NCBI RefSeq assembly: GCF_965276875.1
Contig: NZ_OZ255701.1
Location: 2,294,001 to 2,358,000 of the forward strand
From: Lichenicoccus sp965276875
Lineage (GTDB): Bacteria > Pseudomonadota > Alphaproteobacteria > Acetobacterales > Acetobacteraceae
Length of the DNA: 64,000 nucleotides
Direction: 5' to 3'
The notes beneath the pieces were generated by a model, which had not been told where the DNA came from, did no database searches, and saw only the letters and a list, made by a program, of their open reading frames with translations. Below are positions 18,990-28,527 of the stretch, piece by piece. The translations under genes and the position numbers were made by a program. Position 1 is the stretch's first letter. Every line of letters begins with the position of its first letter.

Positions 18990-19121
18990 GACGAAGGATA
19001 TGCACGATCCGACCGGAGTACAGGCCCATAGAGCAAAACACATGGCTAAGTTTTTAACCAGAGTTCTTCATTCTTGCAGCCATTTCAGACACTTGGCCGC
19101 AAGGCAAGAGGGAAGCTCGGA

Positions 19122-20117
19122 CTAAACGTTCTGTAGGAGCCGTGCGGCGTCGCCATCGATGATGAGGCCGCGCACGAAGCCGGTTTGCAGGAGGGCGTGG
19201 ACCGACACTACCTTGTGGGTGCCGCCGGCGAGCAGCACGACGTCGCGGTTGCGCAAATGCTCAAACTCCATCGCCAGGGTGCGACGGGCGAGTTCATGGT
19301 CGACGACGGCACCGTTGCGGTCGAACAGCCGTCCCAGCGAGTCCGCCACCGCGCCTTCGGCTTGTATGCTGCGCAATTCTTCGGCGCTGAGCATGGACTG
19401 GGTGCGCAGGAACGAGGTTTCGCGCAGTTCGCCGACGCTGATCAGATAGAGCTCGGCCGATGCCGCGAGGGCCAGCGCCTCGGCGACGGTGCGTTGCGAC
19501 ATCAGCACGGCGCGATCGGCTACGGTGTCGGCGATGAACGGGACCGGTAGGAAATGGCCTTCGCCGCCGGTCCGCGCGGCCAGCGCCTGGACGACTTCGA
19601 ACGGGTTGGAGGCGGAGTTGCGGGTCAGCGAGCCCATCAGCGAGACGAAGCAGGCGCGGCTGTTCTGCACGCCGGAGAGGTGCTGCGTCATCTGTTCGAG
19701 CGTGCGGCCCCAACTGACGCCGACGGTGATCGGTTTGCCGGAGGCGAGCTTGCCTTTGAGGAAGTTCGCACCCGCGCCGCCGACGGCGCGTCGGGCGATC
19801 ATGCCCTGGGCGGCGGCCAGCCTGGGTTCGCCATCGGTTGCGTCGAACCCCATCGACGGCGTGGCAAGACAGAAATCCAGCCCGTAGCGACGGGCGATGG
19901 CGTGCTCGAGGTCGAGGTCGCGGATCGTCTCGTGGTTGATGGTGACACTCACCAGTCCGCGCTCGCGGGCCTCGGAGAGCAGGCGGACAATACGGGTGCG
20001 ATGCACGCCGAGCCGCCGCGCCACCTCCTCCTGGGTCAGGCCGCCGATGTGATAGAGCCACGCCGCGCGCACCATGATGGCGGCGTCGGGTTCGTGCGCC
20101 AGGTTCAGTGTCAGCAT
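19122..20117 (-). CDS. SorC/DeoR-type sugar-binding transcriptional regulator
   Basis: The 331-residue protein has an N-terminal helix-turn-helix (L-T-Q-E-E-V-A-R-R-L-G-V-H-R-T-R-I-V at about 28-45) and a C-terminal sugar-phosphate-binding domain of the SorC/LsrR type (V-G-V-S-W-G-R-T-L near 132; V-V-L-L-A-G-G-T-H-K near 293). Such regulators are usually released by a phosphorylated substrate. It is divergent from, and probably controls, the kinase/acetoin-dehydrogenase-like/ABC operon to its right. Its 3' end is 80 bp from the IS remnant. Confidence 0.88.
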   Translation of the reverse strand: MLTLNLAHEPDAAIMVRAAWLYHIGGLTQEEVARRLGVHRTRIVRLLSEARERGLVSVTINHETIRDLDLEHAIARRYGLDFCLATPSMGFDATDGEPRLAAAQGMIARRAVGGAGANFLKGKLASGKPITVGVSWGRTLEQMTQHLSGVQNSRACFVSLMGSLTRNSASNPFEVVQALAARTGGEGHFLPVPFIADTVADRAVLMSQRTVAEALALAASAELYLISVGELRETSFLRTQSMLSAEELRSIQAEGAVADSLGRLFDRNGAVVDHELARRTLAMEFEHLRNRDVVLLAGGTHKVVSVHALLQTGFVRGLIIDGDAARLLQNV

Positions 20118-20134
20118 GGGTCAAGAATACCCCC

Positions 20135-20207
20135 TTGACATGCGTCGGGCCAAACGAGGAATGTTCGATCAGGAGCAAATGTCGTCCTAAATGTCATATG
20201 TTCATTT
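20135..20207 (+). promoter_or_regulatory. Candidate promoter and operator region of the catabolic operon
   Basis: The gap has a TTGACA hexamer at 20135-20140 without a good -10 at 17 bp. It is followed by repeated AATGTC/AATGTTC motifs near 20159, 20178 and 20189. AAATG at 20189-20193 and CATTT at 20203-20207 form an interrupted inverted repeat. These repeats are plausible SorC-type operators. They overlap an upstream ATG (20191), which argues for a later start of the kinase gene. Confidence 0.4.
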
Positions 20208-20232
20208 GGGCGCAGGGGAGATGTTCCGCCTC

Positions 20233-21735
20233 ATGGGCTTCGTGATCGGCATCGATGGCGGCACCGAAAGCCTGCGGGCGACAGTCTTCGATCTGTCCGG
20301 GCGCAGGATTGCGTCCGCGGAATCGGCCTATCCGACCCGGTTTGCCGCCGGCGCGCGCGCCGAACAGGATCCTCTGGATTGGTGGCGCGCACTCGGCATC
20401 GCGGCGCGGCAGGTGCTCGCCGAGGGCGCGATCAAACCTGGTGACGTCGACGCGCTGTGCGCGGCCACCACCTGCTGCACCGTCGTCGCCTTGGATACGG
20501 CGGCGACGCCGCTGCGTCCGGCGCTGCTGTGGATGGATGTGCGTGCCGGCGCCGAGGCCGACGCGGTCCTGGCCACTGGGGATGAAGCCCTGGCGATCAA
20601 CGGCGCCGGGTTGGGTCCGGTCTCGGCGGAATGGATGATCCCGAAGGCGCTCTGGCTGTCACGGCACGAGCCGGAGATGTTTCGTCGGGCGCATACCATC
20701 TGCGAATACCAGGATTATCTCACCTGGCGGCTCACCGGCATTCGCGCCGCGAGCCTGAACAACGCCTCCATCCGCTGGCACTATCGCAGCGACGCCGGCG
20801 GCTGGGCGGATAGCCTGCTTGATGCGCTGGATCTATCGGAACTGCGTACGAAATGGCCCGGCGAGATTTTGGCACCCGGCGCGGTCGTGGGGCCGCTGAC
20901 GCGGGCGGCGGCAGAGCATCTGGGGCTGACCGAGAAGGTAGTGGTGGTGCAAGGCGGTGCCGACGCGCTGATCGGCATGATCGGGCTTGCGGTGTCGCGA
21001 CCGGGGCAGCTCGCACTGATCACCGGCTCGTCGCACCTGCAATTCGCGGTGGGAGATCATGCCTCGCACGTGCCTGGGCTCTGGGGCAGCTACCAGGATG
21101 CGGTCTATCCGGGCCGCAATATCCTCGAAGGTGGGCAGACCTCGACCGGCTCGATCATCGCCTGGCTGCGGCGGTTGACCGGAGACGCCATCGATCTCGC
21201 CGCACTCAACCACGCCGCCACCTCACTCGAGCCGGGCGCCGACGGGCTGCTCGTGCTCGACCATTTCCAGGGCAACCGCACGCCCTATACCGACCCGCTG
21301 TCGCGCGGCGCGATCCTTGGCCTGTCGCTGCACCACAGTGCCGCGCATCTGTTCCGTGCCATGCTGGAGGGGATCGGCTTCGGCACCCGCGCGATCATCG
21401 ACCGCATGGCCGAAGCCGGCTGCGGCGCCGCCGAGATCACCGCCGGCGGCGGTGCCACGCGCTCGCCGCTCTGGCTGCAAATCCATGCCGATACGGCAGG
21501 CCTGCCGGTGATCGTGCCGGAGGTCGCGGAGGCGCCGTCGCTGGGGGCGGCGGTGCTTGCGGCGCATGGGGCAGGTCATTTCGACAGCATCGATGCCGGG
21601 ATCGCGGCGATGGTCCGTCCGGGGCGACGGATCGAACCCGATCCGGCCCGTGTTGCGCGCTACGACGAAATCTACCGCCGCTACGCCGAACTCTATCCCG
21701 CCCTGAAGCCGCTTCGCGAAGTGCCCACGCTATGA
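20233..21735 (+). CDS. FGGY-family carbohydrate kinase
   Basis: The roughly 500-residue protein has the N-terminal phosphate motif I-G-I-D-G-G-T-E-S (5-13) and the ATP-binding Gly-rich segments of the actin-like fold (I-T-A-G-G-G-A-T-R near residue 400). The family phosphorylates sugars and polyols such as xylulose, glycerol, erythritol or autoinducer-2. Starts at 20191, 20221 and 20233 are possible; I prefer 20233 because GGGGAG lies 12 bp ahead and because the earlier start overlaps likely operator repeats. It is first in the operon and overlaps the next gene (ATGA). Which sugar it takes cannot be read from the sequence. Confidence 0.9.
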   Translation: MGFVIGIDGGTESLRATVFDLSGRRIASAESAYPTRFAAGARAEQDPLDWWRALGIAARQVLAEGAIKPGDVDALCAATTCCTVVALDTAATPLRPALLWMDVRAGAEADAVLATGDEALAINGAGLGPVSAEWMIPKALWLSRHEPEMFRRAHTICEYQDYLTWRLTGIRAASLNNASIRWHYRSDAGGWADSLLDALDLSELRTKWPGEILAPGAVVGPLTRAAAEHLGLTEKVVVVQGGADALIGMIGLAVSRPGQLALITGSSHLQFAVGDHASHVPGLWGSYQDAVYPGRNILEGGQTSTGSIIAWLRRLTGDAIDLAALNHAATSLEPGADGLLVLDHFQGNRTPYTDPLSRGAILGLSLHHSAAHLFRAMLEGIGFGTRAIIDRMAEAGCGAAEITAGGGATRSPLWLQIHADTAGLPVIVPEVAEAPSLGAAVLAAHGAGHFDSIDAGIAAMVRPGRRIEPDPARVARYDEIYRRYAELYPALKPLREVPTL

Positions 21736-22751
21736 CCCTCCCGAACATGCCGCTGGAGTCGCTGTATCGCACGATGCGGCGGATACGCACCTTCGAGGAG
21801 CGCGTCGCGGAACTCTATGCGCGCGGCTTGTCGGCGGGTTCGATGTTGCATCTGTCGATCGGCGAGGAGGGCGCCGCCGCCGGTGTCGCGGCGGCGATGG
21901 GCGAGCGGGACAGCTTCACCACCCATCATCGCGGCCACGGTATCTTCCTCGCGCGCGGCGCCGATCCCGGCCGGATGATGGCCGAGATTGGCGGCAAGGA
22001 TGCGGGCTATTGCCGCGGCAAAGGTGGCTCGATGCATATCGCCGACATGGCGCTCGGTCATCTGGGCGCCAATGCCATCGTCGGCGGCGGCATCCCGCAC
22101 GTCGTCGGTGCCGGACTGAGCCACAAGCGCCGTAAGAATGGCGCCATTTCGGTGGCGTTCTTCGGCGACGGCGCGATGCAGCAGGGCGTGCTCTACGAGA
22201 GCATGAACATGGCGGCGTTATGGGACCTGCCGGTTCTGTTCGTGTGCATCAACAATCAATACGGCATGGGCACCCGGATCGATCGCGCCACCCGCTCGAT
22301 GGATTTCGATCGTCGTGCGGAGGCGTTCGGGCTCGCGGCGGCAATGGTCGACGGCGAGGACGTCGAGGCGGTGTTCCAGACCGCGCAGGGGCTCGCCGAT
22401 GGTGCCCGCGCCGGCAAGCCAGGGTTCATGGCGATCTCCTGCTTTCGCTTCTTCGGTCACGGCCGCATGGATAAGAGCCCTTACCGGACCGCCGAGGAGG
22501 AGCAGATCGGCCGCAAACGCGATCCGCTGGCGCATGCCCGCGCGGCCCTCATCGCGCGCGGCCTCAGCGATGAAGCCGCACTTGAGAAGCTCGATGCCAA
22601 GGTGGCGCGTGAGATGGACGCCACCATCGATCTCACCGCCGCCGCCGAGCCGCCGCATGCGGCGAGCATGTTCCGCGATGTCTATGGCCCCGGCGAGCCG
22701 GAGCCGGAACCATTGCGCGTCCGGCTCGACCGCATCCTGGCGTCCGTGTGA
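21732..22751 (+). CDS. acoA: ThDP-dependent E1 component alpha subunit (acetoin/pyruvate dehydrogenase type)
   Basis: The 339-residue subunit has the thiamine diphosphate motif G-D-G-A-M-Q-Q-G … I-N-N-Q-Y-G-M-G-T, the H-R-G-H-G active-site loop (about 59-63) and the K-G-G-S-M-H motif. It binds ThDP and decarboxylates a 2-oxo acid or cleaves an acyloin, passing the acyl group to the lipoyl arm of the E2 protein encoded two genes on. Its partner beta subunit follows with a 4-bp overlap or a short gap. Context (E2 of the AcoC type) favours acetoin-dehydrogenase-like chemistry. The symbol marks similarity, not proven substrate. Confidence 0.85.
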   Translation: MTLPNMPLESLYRTMRRIRTFEERVAELYARGLSAGSMLHLSIGEEGAAAGVAAAMGERDSFTTHHRGHGIFLARGADPGRMMAEIGGKDAGYCRGKGGSMHIADMALGHLGANAIVGGGIPHVVGAGLSHKRRKNGAISVAFFGDGAMQQGVLYESMNMAALWDLPVLFVCINNQYGMGTRIDRATRSMDFDRRAEAFGLAAAMVDGEDVEAVFQTAQGLADGARAGKPGFMAISCFRFFGHGRMDKSPYRTAEEEQIGRKRDPLAHARAALIARGLSDEAALEKLDAKVAREMDATIDLTAAAEPPHAASMFRDVYGPGEPEPEPLRVRLDRILASV

Positions 22752-22756
22752 ACGCC

Positions 22757-23740
22757 ATGGCCACCATCGAGATCACCTACCGCGACGCGCTCCGCCGTGC
22801 CTTGCAGGATGCGATGCGCGCCGATGAGAGCGTCATCGTCATCGGCGAGGAGGTTGGCGCCTATGGCGGCGCCTACGGGGTGACGAAGGATCTGATCGGC
22901 GAGTTCGGGCCCGATCGGCTGATCGACACGCCGATCAGCGAAGCGGCGATCGTGGGCGTCGCGATCGGGGCCGCAATGACCGGACTGCGACCGGTCGCGG
23001 AGCTGATGTATGTCGATTTCCTGGGTCTGGTGATGGACCAGCTCGCCAACCAGGCCGCCAAGATACGCTACATGTTCGGCGGCCAGATCGGGGTGCCGAT
23101 GGTGTTGCGCACCCAGGGTGGCACCGGCCGCTCCGCCGGCGCGCAGCATTCGCAGAGCCTGGAGGGGTGGATTCTGCATACACCAGGTCTGCGGCTGGCG
23201 ATGCCGGCGACCGCGCAGGATGCCTACCATCTGCTTCGCCACAGCCTGACGCTTCCCGATCCTGTTGTGTTCATCGAGCACAAGTCACTTTATACGCGGC
23301 GCGAGACGGCCGATCTGCAGAGCCCTGATGCACTCTGGGGCAAAGCCATCGTACGCCGCGAGGGGCGCCACGCGACATTGGTGACCTACTCGCGCATGGT
23401 GCATGTCGCACTCGAAGCTGCCGAGCGCCTGGCTGCGCGCGATGTGGCGCTCGAAGTGATCGACTTGCGCACGCTCAACCCGCTGGACATGGCCACCGTG
23501 ATCGCCTCGGTGGAGCGCACGTCGCGCGCGCTGGTGGTCAGCGAAGGGCCGCTGACCGGAGGCGTCGCCGCCGAACTCGCCGCGCGGATTTCCGAAGAAT
23601 GCTTCGATTATCTCGAAGATCCGGTGATCCGCATCGCCGGCGAGGATATCCCCGTGCCGGTGGCGCCGGACCTGGAGAGTGCCAGCATCCCGACCGCCGA
23701 ACTGATCGCGACGACCGTTCTTCGGATGCTGCGCCGATGA
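22757..23740 (+). CDS. acoB: ThDP-dependent E1 component beta subunit (acetoin/pyruvate dehydrogenase type)
   Basis: The ~327-residue subunit has the hallmark E-E-V-G-A-Y-G-G-A-Y-G-V-T-K near its N-terminus and R-T-Q-G-G-T-G-R-S-A-G-A-Q-H-S-Q in the middle, and a transketolase C-terminal domain. It pairs with the alpha subunit to form the alpha2beta2 E1. An in-frame GTG at 22748 overlapping the alpha stop (GTGA) is the alternative start. Its stop overlaps the E2 start (ATGA). Confidence 0.88.
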   Translation: MATIEITYRDALRRALQDAMRADESVIVIGEEVGAYGGAYGVTKDLIGEFGPDRLIDTPISEAAIVGVAIGAAMTGLRPVAELMYVDFLGLVMDQLANQAAKIRYMFGGQIGVPMVLRTQGGTGRSAGAQHSQSLEGWILHTPGLRLAMPATAQDAYHLLRHSLTLPDPVVFIEHKSLYTRRETADLQSPDALWGKAIVRREGRHATLVTYSRMVHVALEAAERLAARDVALEVIDLRTLNPLDMATVIASVERTSRALVVSEGPLTGGVAAELAARISEECFDYLEDPVIRIAGEDIPVPVAPDLESASIPTAELIATTVLRMLRR

Positions 23741-24873
23741 TCGCCGAACTCACTTTGCCGCGTCTCGGCGAGACGATGGAGACCGGCCGGGTGGCGGCTT
23801 GGCTGAAGCAGCCCGGGGATAGGTTTCGGCGCGGCGAGACGTTGGTCGAGATCGAGAGCGACAAGACCGTCGTCGAGATGCCTGCGCTGGGGGATGGCGT
23901 TCTGACCGAGATCCTGATTGCGACCGGCCAGGACGCCAAGGTCGGAGCCGTTCTATGCCGTTACGAGGACGGAGCCGGGCCGGCGGCGACCCCGCGTGCG
24001 ACGCCGCGCGCCCGGGCGCTGGCGCGACAGGAACGTGTCGATCTTGCCGACCTGACCGGGACCGGACGACGCGGCCGGATCGAGGTCAGCGACATTCATC
24101 CGCCGACACCTGAGTCGGGCGTCCGGTTCGTCGAGGTGCCTGGCGGTCGCATCGCCTATCGCGACTGGACCGGTGGTGATCGGCAGCAGCCACACGTGGT
24201 GCTGTTGCACGGTCTTGCCGCTGATCTGCAGAGCTGGGCGACGCTGGCGGCGGCACTGGCGCGGGCGGGGTGCCACGTGACCGCGATCGACTTGCCCGGA
24301 CATGGCGACACCAGCCTTAACGCCTCGGGTTTCAACGAGATGGCAGATGCGGTGGCACTGTTCCTGGAGCGGCTCGGCGGGGCTCCGGTCGAGCTCGTGG
24401 GCCACTCGCTGGGCGGCGCCCTTGCCGCACGCGTGGCGCGTCGCGCAAGGATCGCCCGGCTGACCCTGCTCGCGCCGGTTGGGCTCGACCGCGCCATCGA
24501 CGTCGAGTTCGTCCGCGACATTGTCCGGGTGCGCGCGGTGGGCGCTCTGCAGCATCTGCTGCGGCGGCTTTCGGTGCGGCCGGCGACGCTGACGACGGCA
24601 CAGCAGGAAGCACTGGTGGCAGAGCTGTCGCGCGGGCGGCTGGTCGGCCTGTCGGAGCTGATCGTCGACACGCATGGTCAGCAGGTCGACATCACCACCG
24701 ACCTCAGAGCGTGCGCGATGCCGGTGCGGCTGGTGTGGGGACTGCAGGACCGCATCATCCCTTGGACTCAGGTCAGTCAGGCGCCCAGCCGCAGCGCCAT
24801 CCATCTGATCCAGGATGCGGGGCACGTGCCGCATTGGGACCAGCCGGCGGAGGTCGCCGCCCTGTTCGACTAA
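23737..24873 (+). CDS. acoC: Lipoyl E2 protein with alpha/beta-hydrolase domain (AcoC type)
   Basis: The 378-residue protein joins an N-terminal lipoyl domain (lipoyl Lys43 in E-S-D-K-T-V-V-E-M), a short peripheral-subunit-binding domain (about 88-125, A-L-A-R-Q-E-R-V-D-L) and a C-terminal alpha/beta-hydrolase domain. The hydrolase has L-L-H-G, G-H-S-L-G-G and a late D-A-G-H, giving a Ser-Asp-His triad. The usual E2 acyltransferase domain with HxxxDG is absent; this layout is known from AcoC of acetoin dehydrogenase. No E3 (dihydrolipoyl dehydrogenase) lies in the operon, so it must be supplied from elsewhere. Confidence 0.9.
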   Translation: MIAELTLPRLGETMETGRVAAWLKQPGDRFRRGETLVEIESDKTVVEMPALGDGVLTEILIATGQDAKVGAVLCRYEDGAGPAATPRATPRARALARQERVDLADLTGTGRRGRIEVSDIHPPTPESGVRFVEVPGGRIAYRDWTGGDRQQPHVVLLHGLAADLQSWATLAAALARAGCHVTAIDLPGHGDTSLNASGFNEMADAVALFLERLGGAPVELVGHSLGGALAARVARRARIARLTLLAPVGLDRAIDVEFVRDIVRVRAVGALQHLLRRLSVRPATLTTAQQEALVAELSRGRLVGLSELIVDTHGQQVDITTDLRACAMPVRLVWGLQDRIIPWTQVSQAPSRSAIHLIQDAGHVPHWDQPAEVAALFD

Positions 24874-24903
24874 GCCTGCAAACAACGAGAATCGGAGGAT
24901 GCA

Positions 24904-26001
24904 ATGCGTGACGAGACCTCGACCATCGTCCAGCCGACCCGGCGTCGGATGCTGGGTGCGGCGGCCGCACTTGGCGGCGTGCAGTTAGCGGACTTCGCGT
25001 TCGGCAACCGGCTTGCCGTGGCGCAGGACAAGACCAAGCCGATCAAGCTCGCGGTGGTGGCGCAGCAGATGTCGGCACAGTCCGATCAACGGAGCTGGGC
25101 AGGATTACAGCAATGGCTGAAGACGACCGGCTTTGATAAAACCTGGCAGGTCAACATGACCGACGCCAAGGGTGACCCTGGCGCGCTCGTCAGCCAACTG
25201 GAAAACGCCATCACGGCCAGATCCGACGCGATCCTGGTGATGTACGGAACCTTGACCGCGGCGCACAGCGCCCTTGCCGACCTCACGCGCTCGAAAATTC
25301 CCTTCTTCAGTCTGGATAGTGGCTGGCAGTCACCGTCGATTGCCGACATCACCAGCAACAACTACGTAATGGGTGGCAAGACCTCACAATACATGGTGGA
25401 GCGGCTGCTTGCCGAGGGCAAGCAGAAGGCCAACATCTGCGCCGTCATTGCCAATTTCCATCACGGCACCCGCAAGCGCGGCAAAGTCATGCGCACGGTG
25501 CTGAGCGAGAACGATTGGATTTCTCTGAAGGCTGATCGCGTGATCCAGTATTCGGGTTTCTATGAGACGACGCAGAACGTTGTGAATGACTGGCTGGCTC
25601 GTTATGGAAGCGACCTTGATGCGATCTGGTGTCCCTGGGATGAGCCCGGCATGGCGGCGGCCGAGGTCATCAAGTCGCGCAACCTTGCCGACAAGATCTT
25701 TGTCGTGGCAGCGGATGGTGCCACGACCGCGGTCGAGCGAATGCGCGATCCGAGCTACCCGCTGAAGGCGACCGTCGCGCAAGCGTTCGAGCTCTGGGGC
25801 GCCTATACCGGTTGGCTGATCAACGAGATCGTCGGCAAGGGCCGACCGGCGAAGCAGGTCGTGCCGGTACCAAGCGTGGAGTTCCCGGCACCACTTCTGG
25901 TGAGCGGGGTCAATCTGCCGGCACCTGGCATGCCGACCTACGATGCGACCGATCTGTATTACGTCTATCGGCAACGTGCAGTGGCCGGCATGAAGAGCTG
26001 A
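24904..26001 (+). CDS. Periplasmic sugar-binding protein of an ABC importer
   Basis: The 365-residue protein begins with a Tat-like signal (T-R-R-R-M-L-G-A-A-A-A-L-G-G) and an A-V-A-Q-D cleavage region near residue 40. The rest is a type I periplasmic binding fold (V-V-A-Q-Q-M, I-L-V-M-Y-G, F-F-S-L-D-S, V-V-A-A-D-G) as in RbsB/LsrB relatives. It precedes the ATPase and permease genes and would deliver the operon's sugar. GGAGG lies just before the start. The ligand is unknown. Confidence 0.88.
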   Translation: MRDETSTIVQPTRRRMLGAAAALGGVQLADFAFGNRLAVAQDKTKPIKLAVVAQQMSAQSDQRSWAGLQQWLKTTGFDKTWQVNMTDAKGDPGALVSQLENAITARSDAILVMYGTLTAAHSALADLTRSKIPFFSLDSGWQSPSIADITSNNYVMGGKTSQYMVERLLAEGKQKANICAVIANFHHGTRKRGKVMRTVLSENDWISLKADRVIQYSGFYETTQNVVNDWLARYGSDLDAIWCPWDEPGMAAAEVIKSRNLADKIFVVAADGATTAVERMRDPSYPLKATVAQAFELWGAYTGWLINEIVGKGRPAKQVVPVPSVEFPAPLLVSGVNLPAPGMPTYDATDLYYVYRQRAVAGMKS

Positions 26002-26025
26002 GCGGCGCTTCGTTAGACATACCGC

Positions 26026-27525
26026 ATGGTCGCGATCCCTCTCCTGCAGGCCCGCGCGATGGGCAAGAGCTTCGGCGCCACGGTGGCACTGGCCGACGTG
26101 GATCTGGATCTGCGCGAGGGTGAGATGCTGGCGCTGGTAGGGGCAAACGGCGCCGGCAAGTCGACCTTGGTCAAGATCATCTGCGGCGCATTGCCGCCGG
26201 ACGCCGGCACCTTCAGTGTCGGCGGCCGCGTGGCGCAGTTTCGTGGTGTCGCCGATGCGCTGGCGGCCGGGATTGCCGTAGCACACCAGCAGGTGGCGAT
26301 CATCCGGCCGTTGAGCGGAGCCGAGAACATCATGCTCGGGCGCGAACCAGTGCGGCGAGGGCTGATCGACGAGCGCGCGCTGCGCGAGCAAGCGCGCGAA
26401 CTGGCCGACCATTTTGGCGTGCGGATCGACCTCTCGCGCGCTTGCGATACACTCTCGCTCGGTGAGCTGAAGATTCTCGACATCCTCAAGGCATTGGCTA
26501 CGCGGCCACGTGTCCTGATCCTCGACGAGCCGACAGCCTCGCTCACCCTGACCGAGACGCAGCAGCTCTTCGCCTTTCTGGCCGAGCTGAAACAGCGCGG
26601 CATGGGCATCTTGTTCATTTCGCATCATATGAACGAGGTGTTCGCGCAGTGCGACCGCATCGTCGTGCTCAAGGATGGCCGTATCGTGCACGAAGGCGCT
26701 GTCGCGGACGTCACCTTGCCGACGGTGCTACAGTTGATGGTTGGACGAACCATCCAGGAGACCGACTGGTCCAGCCACGCCCAGCATGGGACGGAGGCAG
26801 TGGTTTCGCTACGGGACCTTCACGTCGGGCGCCTGGAGGTGCCCGCTCTGACGGTGCGGTGTGGCGAGGTCGTGGGTGTCGCGGGGGTGCTCGGAGCCGG
26901 GCAGACGGGGCTCCTTGAATGCCTGGCGGGAGCCGCCGCGCGGAAGGCTGGAGATCGGGTGCAAATCGCCGACTTGCGGCGTTTGCCGCGCAGCGTCGCG
27001 GAGGCGCTGGATCACGGCGTCTATCTCGTCGCCGATGACCGTCTTCGCAAGGCGATGTTCCGTGGTCTGTCGGTGCAGGAGAATGTGCTCGCGGGTTCGC
27101 TCCGCCAGGTGAGCCGGCATGGCTTCATTCGTGTTGCCGCGGCGCTGGCGCTGGTGCGCGGGATCGTCGCGCGGCTGCGGGTGAAATGCAGCGGCGTACA
27201 GCAGGATGCGCTGCAACTGTCCGGGGGCAACCAGCAGAAGTTGGTGTTTGGCCGTTGGCTGGCGCGGATCGGTCAGGGTGATGGTGCGCCGGTACTGCTC
27301 CTGGACAACCCGACCGAAGGCGTCGATGTGGGCAGCAAGGCCGAACTTTACACGTTGATCCGCGACCTTGCGCGCCAGGGTGCCGCGGTGCTGATTGCCA
27401 GCAGCGAATTCTCCGAACTGATTGCGCTGTGCGATCGCGTCTATTGCATCCGCGACAGCCGGCTGGCCGTCTGCCTCGCGCGCGACGAGCTGTCCGAGGA
27501 CCGGCTGTTGCTGGAGGTGAACTAA
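26026..27525 (+). CDS. Sugar ABC importer ATP-binding protein (two ATPase domains)
   Basis: The 499-residue protein has the duplicated layout of RbsA/MglA. Domain 1 has a full Walker A (G-A-N-G-A-G-K-S-T), a signature-like L-S-L-G-E-L-K and Walker B V-L-I-L-D-E-P-T. Domain 2 has a degenerate Walker A (G-V-L-G-A-G-Q-T-G) but a good signature, L-S-G-G-N-Q-Q-K. Such asymmetric pairs power monosaccharide import. It lies 24 bp after the binding-protein gene and is followed by the permease. Confidence 0.92.
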   Translation: MVAIPLLQARAMGKSFGATVALADVDLDLREGEMLALVGANGAGKSTLVKIICGALPPDAGTFSVGGRVAQFRGVADALAAGIAVAHQQVAIIRPLSGAENIMLGREPVRRGLIDERALREQARELADHFGVRIDLSRACDTLSLGELKILDILKALATRPRVLILDEPTASLTLTETQQLFAFLAELKQRGMGILFISHHMNEVFAQCDRIVVLKDGRIVHEGAVADVTLPTVLQLMVGRTIQETDWSSHAQHGTEAVVSLRDLHVGRLEVPALTVRCGEVVGVAGVLGAGQTGLLECLAGAAARKAGDRVQIADLRRLPRSVAEALDHGVYLVADDRLRKAMFRGLSVQENVLAGSLRQVSRHGFIRVAAALALVRGIVARLRVKCSGVQQDALQLSGGNQQKLVFGRWLARIGQGDGAPVLLLDNPTEGVDVGSKAELYTLIRDLARQGAAVLIASSEFSELIALCDRVYCIRDSRLAVCLARDELSEDRLLLEVN

Positions 27526-27527
27526 GC

Positions 27528-28511
27528 ATGTCTGTCGTCACCCGCTCGCCACGCGTGCGCCAGTTCGACGCCGGCCAGTTTGCCGAACGCTATGGCACGG
27601 TCGGTGCTGCGATCGTGATCTTCGTGGTGTTCGCGCTTGCCAGCGGCGCCTTTGTGTCCGCGGAAAACATCAGCAATATCCTGGTGCAGATCTCCGTATT
27701 GATGGTGATCTCCTCCGGCCTGACGGTGGCGGTTGCCAGCGGCGAGTTCGACCTTTCGGTAGGCCAGGTAGCCGGCCTGTCCGGCGTGTTGGTCGCCGGC
27801 TTGATGGTATGGAGCCATCTGCCAGTCGGTCTCGCCATCGCTCTAGCCGTGATAGCCGGGACCGTCATCGGGATCGTGAGCGGGCTGCTGGTCACTCGCC
27901 TGCGGATCCCTTCGCTGATCGCCACCCTTGCAATGGGACCCATCGCGCTCGGCCTGAATTATGCCTATGACGGCGGCGATTCAATTTATTCGAGTTTCCC
28001 GCAATTCTTCTATGTCATTGCGACCGGGCGGATCGGGGGTATGGTGCCGGTGCCGATCTTGATTGCCTTGGTCGTGGTTGCGGCCTTCTATGTGCTGGTG
28101 AACCGTACGCGGCTGGGCCGTGCGGTGGTGGCGACGGGATCGAATCTCCAGGCGGCGCGACTATCCGGGATCAACGTCAACCGCTGTCGGATGATTGCGC
28201 TGATCCTTTCGGCGTTTGGCGCAGCGCTGGGCGGTATCATGCTGACTGCGCGGCTGGGCACTGGCCAACCCGGTGCCGGCGAGCCCTATTTGATGGACAG
28301 CCTGACCGCCGTGTTTCTTGGTATGACCGCCTTCAAACCGGGTCGTGCCACGGTGCAGGGCACGCTGGTCGGGGTGGTCATCATAGGCATGCTCGACAAT
28401 GGTCTCAACCTGCTCGGCGCACCCTTTTATTTACAGAACGAGGTACGCGGCGTAGTGATGATTGCGGCCGTCAGCCTTGCCGTGCTGCGCGGCGAAATCC
28501 GTTTCTTCTAG
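27528..28511 (+). CDS. Sugar ABC importer permease (RbsC type)
   Basis: The 327-residue membrane protein has 8-10 hydrophobic segments and the family motif A-S-G-E-F-D-L-S-V-G (about 68-77), followed by A-A-R-L-S-G-I-N-V, the loop that contacts the ATPase. It forms the membrane channel with the ATPase encoded 2 bp upstream. Only one permease gene is present, so a homodimer is likely. Confidence 0.92.
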   Translation: MSVVTRSPRVRQFDAGQFAERYGTVGAAIVIFVVFALASGAFVSAENISNILVQISVLMVISSGLTVAVASGEFDLSVGQVAGLSGVLVAGLMVWSHLPVGLAIALAVIAGTVIGIVSGLLVTRLRIPSLIATLAMGPIALGLNYAYDGGDSIYSSFPQFFYVIATGRIGGMVPVPILIALVVVAAFYVLVNRTRLGRAVVATGSNLQAARLSGINVNRCRMIALILSAFGAALGGIMLTARLGTGQPGAGEPYLMDSLTAVFLGMTAFKPGRATVQGTLVGVVIIGMLDNGLNLLGAPFYLQNEVRGVVMIAAVSLAVLRGEIRFF

Positions 28512-28527
28512 GAGAGGAAATCAATAA

